A stretch of 64,000 nucleotides of DNA from JBGSBR01 sp041730495 (lineage in GTDB: Bacteria; Patescibacteriota; Microgenomatia; UBA1406; GWC2-37-13). The DNA lies in NCBI GenBank assembly GCA_041730495.1, contig JBGSBR010000002.1, forward strand, positions 1 to 64,000, given 5' to 3'. The position numbers were made by a program, and so were the translations under genes. A model generated the notes under the pieces. The model did no database searches, was not told where the DNA came from, and was given only the letters and a program-made list of their open reading frames with translations. Of the stretch, positions 57,741-64,000 are shown one piece after another (the stretch's first letter is position 1; each line of letters opens with the position of its first letter).

Positions 57741-59510
57741 TCAATATATCTCGTAGCTTTCAAGTAGCTTCTTATTGCCGTCGACCTGATAGGTGAGTAA
57801 GTCTTTGTAGATACCTGGTTTATTTGCAAGCTCAGCAGGTGAGCCGTAATCGACGATGCGACCACTGTTGAGGACGATGATCTTCTTTACGTTTTGAATT
57901 GTGGAGAAACGATGGGCGATGATGATGACCAGTTTATTTTTCATCAAGTTCTCAAGCGCATCTTGGACCTCTTTTTCAGACTTTGCATCCAGACTACTGG
58001 TAGCTTCATCCAGGATCAGGATTGGTGCATTCTTCATGATCGCTCGAGCGATCTGGATACGTTGTTTCTGGCCACCAGAGAGCTTGACACCACGTTCACC
58101 GACCTCTGAGTCTAGACCTTTGGGCAGTTTCATCACGAAATCATATGCGTAAGCTTGCTTGAGTGCTTTCACGACATCAGCTTCACTCGCACCGACTGTG
58201 CCATAGGCTACGTTATCTCTGATAGTCGAGGAGAAGAGCTCATTTTCCTGGAAGACGAGTGCGATATTATTGCGGACTACAGTCGCATCAAGATCTGCAT
58301 ATGATTGATCTTTCATCATAATCGTACCACTGGTTGGGTTGTAAAACTTCAGTAGCAAGTTGATGATGGTTGATTTACCAGCACCACTATGTCCGACGAG
58401 TGCCACAGATTCATTTTTCTCTATCTTGAAAGAGACATCATCAAGCACCATATTGGCTTCTTCGTACTCGAACTTCACATTCTGAAACTCAAGGGTTGGA
58501 GTGGTCATACGAGTACGATCAGTTTTCTTTTTGTAGTTCTCAGTCGACTCAAGCTCCATGACCTGGAAGAACTCTTTCGAGCCTGCTTCAGCCATTTGCA
58601 CCTGTCCGAGGATATATGACATGGCAAAAAGCGGGATGCGTGCTTGGGCGACAAGCTGCAAGATGAGCACCATCTCACCGATGGTGAGGTTGCCAACATA
58701 AGTATTGTAAAAGACGAGGACATTGATCAGGAATAGGATCAAGATCAGTGACAGCCCGCGGAAAAAGTCATAGATATGAAAAGTCTGACTTTGTTTAGCA
58801 TAAATCTTATTGATGTTGGTCAGATTACCTGAAATCAGATCATACTCTTTTCTCTCGGTGATGAAGCTTTTGACGAGTCGGATATTACCGATTACTTCTT
58901 GGATACGACCGCGATTGATATCTTCAAGTTTGTTTTTCTCCATCTCATGCTTACCCCAAGCGACGGTCGAGTAATGACTGATGATGATATAGACCGGGAA
59001 CAGAGAGAATGTCAGCAAACCGATAGGCAAGCTATAGTAGGCGAGCACTACTACTGTAAATATACTTTGTAAAAAGGTCGGTAAGATGAAGTTGGATGCT
59101 GTATTCAAGAATCCATAGATTGTCATGATACCGCGATTGAGCTGATTAACGATCTTACCGGAGATCTCACCATCGAAGTATCCTTGTGGAAGCGTGAGTA
59201 CTTTGTCATAAAACTTCTCGGTGAGGAATTGACGGATACGACCTTGGAAATGATCACCCAGACGCTCAGTTACCACGGTTGTGATAAGCGAAAGCAAGTT
59301 CATGCCAAGCGTGATACCGATAAGCATGAATAGGCGATTCATATCCCCACCAGTTCCCTGAGTCTGACCCACGATCTCATCTACGACAAGCTTGGACAGC
59401 AACGGACCAGCAAGAGCGAGTGATGAAGATACGACGATCAAAGCAGCAAGTCCCCAAACGAGATGATGGAGCGGTTTCGAAATCTGGATTATTTTAAAAA
59501 TATTTTTCAT
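57741..59510 (-). CDS. ABC exporter, membrane domain fused to ATPase
   Basis: 589 residues. Six-helix type I exporter domain (about 15-310), then an ATPase with Walker A GHSGAGKST, signature LSGGQKQRIQIARAI, Walker B ILILDEATSSLD and the H-loop histidine in IIIAHRFSTI. MsbA/multidrug-like homodimer. Minus-strand TATAAT lies about 11 bases before the start. Confidence 0.93.
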   Translation of the reverse strand: MKNIFKIIQISKPLHHLVWGLAALIVVSSSLALAGPLLSKLVVDEIVGQTQGTGGDMNRLFMLIGITLGMNLLSLITTVVTERLGDHFQGRIRQFLTEKFYDKVLTLPQGYFDGEISGKIVNQLNRGIMTIYGFLNTASNFILPTFLQSIFTVVVLAYYSLPIGLLTFSLFPVYIIISHYSTVAWGKHEMEKNKLEDINRGRIQEVIGNIRLVKSFITERKEYDLISGNLTNINKIYAKQSQTFHIYDFFRGLSLILILFLINVLVFYNTYVGNLTIGEMVLILQLVAQARIPLFAMSYILGQVQMAEAGSKEFFQVMELESTENYKKKTDRTRMTTPTLEFQNVKFEYEEANMVLDDVSFKIEKNESVALVGHSGAGKSTIINLLLKFYNPTSGTIMMKDQSYADLDATVVRNNIALVFQENELFSSTIRDNVAYGTVGASEADVVKALKQAYAYDFVMKLPKGLDSEVGERGVKLSGGQKQRIQIARAIMKNAPILILDEATSSLDAKSEKEVQDALENLMKNKLVIIIAHRFSTIQNVKKIIVLNSGRIVDYGSPAELANKPGIYKDLLTYQVDGNKKLLESYEIY

Positions 59511-59585
59511 GAGATGGAGATATTATAGTGGATTTAAGGTGATAAGTATCTACAATTAATATATTAAAGTATAATAATTTTTTAT

Positions 59586-60326
59586 ATGGGCAATGTAATT
59601 ATCATTATTATTATCTTTTCACTGCTAGGATATATATTTGGCGATTTTTTCCTAAGAACTGTAACTTTTATCTTCGATTTTGTAGTAATGATTATTATCT
59701 ACTTAATATATAAAGATGATAAAAAAACTATAGAAAATCATAAAAAACAATTAAAAAAGCAAGAAGATAACATAATTAACTGGAGTGAAAAACCATTTTC
59801 AAAATATTTAGGTAAAGATATTTTATACCTTAGATATGATTCATTAATATTATTAGATAAGTTGGAAAATGACCTACATGTGTTTTCAGATTATTCATTT
59901 GTAGTTTCTCCCTTTGCTAAAGCCTATGAAGGTTTCTTAAAAAAAATTCTTGTTGATGTTGGTGCTATAAGTAAAGACGAGTTAAAATCTAAGCCGTCAC
60001 TTTCTGTCAATAGTTATTTCCACCCTGTAGAAGGTAGTATGGTTAAATATACAAGTGACGCAGCAAGAGAAAAGGCAATACCTGCTGTGATTTACACTGT
60101 TTATCAAGAATGTAGAAATGAAATTATGCATTTTGATATTTATCAACATCCTTCAAAAAAAGCTATAAGAAATATCGAGGAAGCCAAATTTTTTATTAAA
60201 AGAATTGAAGATGCTATAGAAAAGACTTATTACACATTTATTGAACCCTTAAAGAAAAGTAAAAAAATTAAATTTGTACTAACTATTGAAGATAACGATG
60301 GTAATAAACGAGAACAAGAGATTTAA
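59586..60326 (+). CDS. membrane-anchored HEPN-domain protein
   Basis: 246 residues. Residues 3-42 hold two hydrophobic segments; a lysine-rich linker (44-62) is followed by a helical domain. YEGFLKKILVDVGAI (114-128) and CRNEIMHFD give an R177-x4-H182 motif with Asn after Arg, the RNxxxH-type active site of HEPN ribonucleases. HEPN proteins often work in toxin-antitoxin or antiviral roles. No nucleotidyltransferase partner is next to it; a small coiled-coil protein follows. The gene is strongly A+T-rich. Confidence 0.6.
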   Translation: MGNVIIIIIIFSLLGYIFGDFFLRTVTFIFDFVVMIIIYLIYKDDKKTIENHKKQLKKQEDNIINWSEKPFSKYLGKDILYLRYDSLILLDKLENDLHVFSDYSFVVSPFAKAYEGFLKKILVDVGAISKDELKSKPSLSVNSYFHPVEGSMVKYTSDAAREKAIPAVIYTVYQECRNEIMHFDIYQHPSKKAIRNIEEAKFFIKRIEDAIEKTYYTFIEPLKKSKKIKFVLTIEDNDGNKREQEI

Positions 60327-60356
60327 ATATGTATAGATCCTTATGTAACTTTATAT

Positions 60357-60674
60357 ATGAATGATAATTATCTTTCTAATGTAATGGTAATAATTATTTT
60401 TATTGCTGGCATTATATGGGTTTTAACCAATGGAGGTAAATACGAAGGAGAAACGGCTGAATATTGGTTTAACGCATACGATGAGGTTCAAGCAGAAAAT
60501 GATGATTTAAGGTATGCAATCGATGAATACTCAACTGCGTTGAATGAAGCAAATGATAATATTGATTATGCAAATAGCATGATTAGCGATGTGCAATATA
60601 GTAGCACAGTGTATGAATTAAGCAGTGCAATTGGTAATCTTTCATCTATAGATAATGTTGATGCACCATATTAA
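60357..60674 (+). CDS. small anchored coiled-coil protein, unknown
   Basis: 105 residues: one helix near the N-terminus (VMVIIIFIAGIIWVLT), a Gly/Glu stretch and an acidic helical tail with Asp/Asn/Ser repeats (YDEVQAENDDLRYAIDEYS; ANDNIDYANSMISD). Located 30 bases after the HEPN gene and equally A+T-rich; a functional link is possible but unproven. Confidence 0.55.
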   Translation: MNDNYLSNVMVIIIFIAGIIWVLTNGGKYEGETAEYWFNAYDEVQAENDDLRYAIDEYSTALNEANDNIDYANSMISDVQYSSTVYELSSAIGNLSSIDNVDAPY

Positions 60675-60697
60675 TCTAATTAAATAATATTTCTTGC

Positions 60698-60703
60698 TAT
60701 AAT
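60698..60703 (+). promoter_or_regulatory. -10 element of the VOC gene at 60710 (leaderless)
   Basis: TATAAT ends 6 bases before the ATG. Confidence 0.6.
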
Positions 60704-60709
60704 CACCCT

Positions 60710-61087
60710 ATGAACATCAAACGCTTTGACTCTGTCTGTATCTGGTCCGAAAATCCTGATAAACTCGCTGAGTTCTACGAGAAGATTCTTGGTCTGCATG
60801 TGGAGGAGAGAATCAATCTACCTGATGACGTCGGCGTAGTCTTCAAACTTGGAGAAGTACTGATCTTCATTGGTGAGCATAGTGAAGTGCATGGCAAAGC
60901 AAAAGATAAGTATCGTATCATGCCTGGTTTCTGGGTAGATTCTGTCCAAGAAGTATATGACGAGCTTAAAGAAAAGAATGTCGAATTCATCCGCACACCA
61001 TCAGTCTCTCCAGATGGTACATATTACGCAGCCACAATCTTGGATCCAGAAGAGAATGTGATCCAGTTCTTCAGTGAAACGCTTTAA
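60710..61087 (+). CDS. VOC (glyoxalase-like) family protein
   Basis: 125 residues, two beta-alpha-beta-beta-beta modules: FDSVCIWSENPDKLAEFYEKILGL and GFWVDSVQEVYDELKEKNVEF, ending with the family motif ILDPEENVIQFF (quoted parts). The first metal position is not a histidine (KRFDSV), so the activity is uncertain. Confidence 0.85.
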   Translation: MNIKRFDSVCIWSENPDKLAEFYEKILGLHVEERINLPDDVGVVFKLGEVLIFIGEHSEVHGKAKDKYRIMPGFWVDSVQEVYDELKEKNVEFIRTPSVSPDGTYYAATILDPEENVIQFFSETL

Positions 61088-61095
61088 GATAAGAA

Positions 61096-61635
61096 TTAGA
61101 ATGCAGGTTCTGGTGGCATGTCTTCAGTCCCGATATCTTCTTGAGGAGCAGCATCTCCACGTTTAGAGTTATTGAGCCATTCGACATAGGTACATCCAGT
61201 TGCTTCTTTTTTCTCGCGATCCCAACCAGCAGTAGAGCATTTCTTCATCTTCTTACCAGTAGAGGTAGTGAAGAGGACAAGTTTCGATCCACACTGAGGA
61301 CAAGCTTCATCTAGCTCGACTTTAGGATTATTGATCCATTCGATGAAATCACAACCTTCTGCTTTTTTGAGCTCTTTATTCCAGGTATTGGTCGAACATT
61401 TCTTCATTTTCTTGCCAAAGCGAGTCTCAGCCATCACCAAAGGTGATCCACATTTAGGACAGGCTTCGTCGAGTGTCTCTGGTTCTGCTTGGATCCATTT
61501 CACATAATCACAGCCTTCGGCTTGACGAGTTTCTTTGTTCCAGATGCCAGTACTACAACGTTGTAGCTTGCGACCAGTACTTGTTTCGGTTATTTCTCCT
61601 AGAGGAGCTCCACATTTGGGGCATTTTTCTTCCAT
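61096..61635 (-). CDS. triple topoisomerase-type zinc-ribbon protein
   Basis: 179 residues made of three tandem repeats of about 50 residues. Each has CPKCG or CPQCG, then a G-K/R-K-x-x-x-CST segment and a GCD/GCT ending (EGCDYVKWI; EGCDFIEWI; TGCTYVEWL), the C4 ribbon of topoisomerase I tails (zf-C4_Topoisom). No catalytic domain. Likely a nucleic-acid-binding accessory; topA at 40731 carries similar ribbons. Confidence 0.8.
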   Translation of the reverse strand: MEEKCPKCGAPLGEITETSTGRKLQRCSTGIWNKETRQAEGCDYVKWIQAEPETLDEACPKCGSPLVMAETRFGKKMKKCSTNTWNKELKKAEGCDFIEWINNPKVELDEACPQCGSKLVLFTTSTGKKMKKCSTAGWDREKKEATGCTYVEWLNNSKRGDAAPQEDIGTEDMPPEPAF

Positions 61636-61712
61636 AGAGAAACAATATATCAGATTTTTTCAGATCTGTCACTGACAACTTTGTCAAAGATTTTGACATG
61701 GTAAAATAAAGC

Positions 61713-62654
61713 ATGACTCACGGTATCCATCACATTACAGCGATTGCTTCAGACGCTCAAGCGAACTTCGATTTTTATACGAAAACGCTTGGTCTGCGAC
61801 TGGTGAAAAAGACTGTCAATCAAGATGATACAAAGACGTATCATTTGTTCTTCGGTGACAAGCTTGGTCATGCTGGCATGGATCTGACCTTCTTCATCTT
61901 CCTCCCCAGTCAACAAGGTAAACGCGGCAATGGACTCGTTACGAAAATCTCACTTGCAGTACCTGCTGACTCACTTGAGTTCTGGAAAAAGCGATTTGAA
62001 ACACTTGAAGTAAAACATGAAGTAATCACAGAACGCTTTGGACTCAAACGATTAGTGTTCTATGACTCAGATGATCAACAGCTTGAGCTCGTCGGTGTCG
62101 ATAAACAAGATCTTGATCCAGAAGCAAATATCTGGACAACAGATGAAATCAAAGCAGACCATGCCATTCGTCATTTTCACTCTGCATCACTTAGTGTGCA
62201 TCACTTAGGACTGATCGATTTCGTACTGACAGAAGTCTTTGGCTATAAAAAAGAAGCAAACGATGCTAATAATACACTCTTCAAACTTGCTACAGGTAAA
62301 CGAGCAGTGTATCTGGAGGTAATCGATGATATGGCTGCCAACTTCGGTATGAATACTGCAGGCACCGTACATCATATTGCCTTCCGAGCCACAGATGAGT
62401 CAATGCAAGCTGAGATGAAAGCAAAAGTACTGAAACTCGGTATCGCTGCCACAGAAGTGATTGATCGATTTTATTTCAAATCAGTCTACTTCCGTACTCC
62501 TGCTGGGATCTTGTTTGAGATCGCGACTGACGAGCCAGGTTTCACTGCAGATGAGTCAGAGGCAGAGCTTGGTAAACACTTAGCCCTCCCACCATTCCTG
62601 GAAAATCACCGAGCACAGATTGAAGCCGAGTTAACACCAATCAACCAAGCATGA
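61713..62654 (+). CDS. VOC-family ring-cleaving dioxygenase-like protein (MhqO type)
   Basis: 313 residues, two VOC units. HHITAIASDAQANFDFYTKTLGLRLVKKTVNQDD and VHHLGLIDFVLTEVFGY give the metal histidines, with a glutamate in ILFEIATDEPGF. Family members (MhqA/O, PcpA) bind Fe and act on hydroquinones. It overlaps the hydrolase by 4 bases, as in mhqO-mhqD-type units. Quoted stretches are shortened: HHITAIASDAQ, VHHLGLIDFVL. Confidence 0.84.
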   Translation: MTHGIHHITAIASDAQANFDFYTKTLGLRLVKKTVNQDDTKTYHLFFGDKLGHAGMDLTFFIFLPSQQGKRGNGLVTKISLAVPADSLEFWKKRFETLEVKHEVITERFGLKRLVFYDSDDQQLELVGVDKQDLDPEANIWTTDEIKADHAIRHFHSASLSVHHLGLIDFVLTEVFGYKKEANDANNTLFKLATGKRAVYLEVIDDMAANFGMNTAGTVHHIAFRATDESMQAEMKAKVLKLGIAATEVIDRFYFKSVYFRTPAGILFEIATDEPGFTADESEAELGKHLALPPFLENHRAQIEAELTPINQA

Positions 62655-63265
62655 CTGATCCACTCGAGCACTTCTACTACAAACAGCTTGAGAATCCGGC
62701 TGAGAAAACCTTATTTCTGCTTCATGGCACAGGCGGAGACGAAGATGATTTCCTGTTCTTAAATGATGAACTCGAGCAGTCATACAATATCGTCAGCCTG
62801 AGAGGTAATGTCGATGAAGCCGGCATGAAACGCTTCTTTAAAAGACTTGAGCACGGTGTCTTCGATCAAGAGAGTATCATAGATGAAACGAAAAAGCTGA
62901 AAGAGTTTGTTGAAGCTTATGCGAAAGAGCAACAAGTCGACCCAAAATCATTTGTGTTCTTCGGCTACTCCAATGGTGCTAATATGATTTTGGCTACGTT
63001 GTTTTATTATCCTGAACTTTTCCATAATGTCGCCTTGCTGCATCCCATGTTGCCATTTGAACCGAAGCAAAAACTTGATCTCAAACATCTGAAAGCATAT
63101 GTCAGCTACGGACTACATGACCAGTTGATGACCGTCGAGGAAAGTCAGAATGTACTAAAGGTGCTCGATGACGCAGGAGCAACAATCGAAGCTGAGGTTT
63201 ATAACGCCGGACATGAGCTGACTCAGGAAGAGATGGAAGATGTCATAGCGTGCCTCAAAAAATGA
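62651..63265 (+). CDS. alpha/beta hydrolase, MhqD/carboxylesterase type
   Basis: 204 residues. LLHGTGGDEDDFL (oxyanion strand), nucleophile serine in FFGYSNGANMI and the histidine in VYNAGHELTQEE match the phospholipase/carboxylesterase family. The start overlaps the VOC gene stop as ATGA. Together they suggest quinone or electrophile detoxification (known for mhq genes; inferred here). Confidence 0.86.
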   Translation: MTDPLEHFYYKQLENPAEKTLFLLHGTGGDEDDFLFLNDELEQSYNIVSLRGNVDEAGMKRFFKRLEHGVFDQESIIDETKKLKEFVEAYAKEQQVDPKSFVFFGYSNGANMILATLFYYPELFHNVALLHPMLPFEPKQKLDLKHLKAYVSYGLHDQLMTVEESQNVLKVLDDAGATIEAEVYNAGHELTQEEMEDVIACLKK

Positions 63266-63286
63266 GCTGTGGTAAAATGAATACAT

Positions 63287-63622
63287 ATGGTAACAACTAA
63301 AAAAACTACGACAACAAGTCGTAAAACAACCTCTACAAAAGCTAAAGCAGCTCCAAGACCTCAAGCTGAGCCAAAAACAGAAGCTCGTACTGAAGACTTC
63401 AAAGTCTCCGGAGATCACTTGCTTGGAAAAGTAAAAGAGATTATCCGTGAAGGAAATGTCCGTAGACTTATCATCAAAAACAAAGAAGGTAAAGCTATGA
63501 TCGAAGTACCACTCAGTGTCGGTGTCGTCGGCGTACTGCTTGCCCCTGTACTTGCAGCAGTCGGTGCGGTCGCAGCTCTTGTGACAGAATGTACCATCAC
63601 AGTCGAGCGAAACGAAAAGTAA
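63287..63622 (+). CDS. DUF4342 protein
   Basis: 111 residues: a basic, Thr/Lys/Ala-rich disordered start (about 1-38), then the DUF4342 domain: VSGDHLLGKVKEIIREGNVRRLIIKN, MIEVPLSVGVVGVLLAPVLAAVGAVAAL. The hydrophobic helix suggests membrane contact. TAAAAT ends 8 bases before the start. Quoted parts are abbreviated. Confidence 0.84.
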   Translation: MVTTKKTTTTSRKTTSTKAKAAPRPQAEPKTEARTEDFKVSGDHLLGKVKEIIREGNVRRLIIKNKEGKAMIEVPLSVGVVGVLLAPVLAAVGAVAALVTECTITVERNEK

Positions 63623-63685
63623 ATCTACTTACCCGAAATGTATAAATAGAAATTTGTACTCTTAATATGGGTTATACTTCAGTCG

Positions 63686-64000
63686 ATGGCAGAAGTATTA
63701 CAGCTAACAGGTACATATAAAGATCGTGTAGACCAACTTCCAATAGAGGTAACTTCAAAAACCCGCTGGCTTGAATCTGTAACCGAAAAAATGGGCCGTT
63801 TTAGGGATCACTATATCGGCTTACCTCCCAATGATCAAGCAAGTTTAGCGATTGAAAGCATGAATAGGTTGCTAAGACCTTCAGTAGCTGAACAACTAGT
63901 TATGTACCACTTTGGTGATTCCGACCCATCTATCCACGATGAGGATCTAGTGGGTATGTCTCCACAAGCAGTAGAGCGTATTACGAGAAGTTTTGAAACC
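63686..64000 (+). CDS. unknown protein, 5' part
   Basis: 105 codons up to the window edge, no stop. TATACT (63673-63678) ends 7 bases before the ATG at 63686. The visible part is helical and soluble (VTEKMGRFRDHYIGLPPND; LVGMSPQAVERITRSF). The last segment resembles a short helix-turn-helix, but too little is present to name a family. Confidence 0.55.
   Translation, partial: MAEVLQLTGTYKDRVDQLPIEVTSKTRWLESVTEKMGRFRDHYIGLPPNDQASLAIESMNRLLRPSVAEQLVMYHFGDSDPSIHDEDLVGMSPQAVERITRSFET

Noticed and set aside
1..64000. CRISPR arrays, insertion sequences, rRNA genes
   Set aside because: No regularly spaced direct repeats, transposase or recombinase motifs, or rRNA sequence were seen on either strand.

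Overview
The window reads as chromosomal DNA of a small-genome bacterium, most probably a member of the Candidate Phyla Radiation (Patescibacteria). This is inference from gene content and style, not from a marker search. Housekeeping genes are compact and often reduced (95-residue AtpH, short GatB), many proteins are unrecognisable, and the DNA is A+T-rich. UGA acts as a normal stop, which argues against the UGA=Gly lineages (Gracilibacteria, Absconditabacteria). A striking trait is that many genes have a -10 hexamer (TATAAT or close) ending only 6-8 bases before the start codon and no Shine-Dalgarno sequence, so most transcripts should be leaderless.

Layout. 1-1,601: end of a SEDS (FtsW/RodA) gene, rplU-rpmA and a ParB-type HTH protein. 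1,687-3,885: a radical SAM enzyme resembling viperin followed by a Nudix-nucleotide kinase fusion, a candidate antiviral nucleotide pair. 3,888-10,920: signal peptidase, tRNA-Val, a 1,088-residue unknown protein, a methyltransferase, a membrane/coiled-coil protein and glutamine synthetase. 11,052-17,532: envelope glycan genes (GT39-like, GT2, O-antigen ligase), membrane proteins, an Ig-like surface protein, tRNA-Thr and a GH18 hydrolase. 17,573-23,773: small enzymes, an MFS transporter, tRNA-Gly, LysM, lemA-htpX. 23,892-26,525: asparagine synthetase fused to a CofE-like domain. 27,204-33,565: gatCAB and dnaE. 33,616-40,640: an F-type ATP synthase operon with an intruding unknown gene between atpG and atpD. 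40,731-42,908: topA.

42,909-48,802 is an accessory island of six consecutive same-strand cassettes. Each has a promoter region, a leader, one to six very small ORFs with strong Shine-Dalgarno sites, and a closing structured element made of a small hairpin plus a long outer stem enclosing another hairpin. Four of the promoters share an upstream box and exact 17-bp spacing. The ORFs encode small membrane proteins, extracytoplasmic proteins with two cysteines and zinc-ribbon proteins. Five of them share an undescribed C-terminal domain of about 45 residues (LPxxV ... G ... R..G ... W ... V..Y...L). Paralogy of both proteins and RNA elements makes this the most novel part of the window.

48,855-64,000: pyrG, rplS, a YraN-type nuclease, a PfkB kinase, tRNA-Glu, and accessory genes: a DUF2268-type peptidase, a YdcF-like protein, a RibD-C-type reductase, DUF2975 plus XRE regulator, Nudix, DinB, an ABC exporter, a membrane-anchored HEPN protein, VOC proteins with an MhqD-like hydrolase, and DUF4342. 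A small family of palindromic repeats (GTCAT...ATGAC) sits between genes at five places, and related hairpin DNA lies inside asnB.
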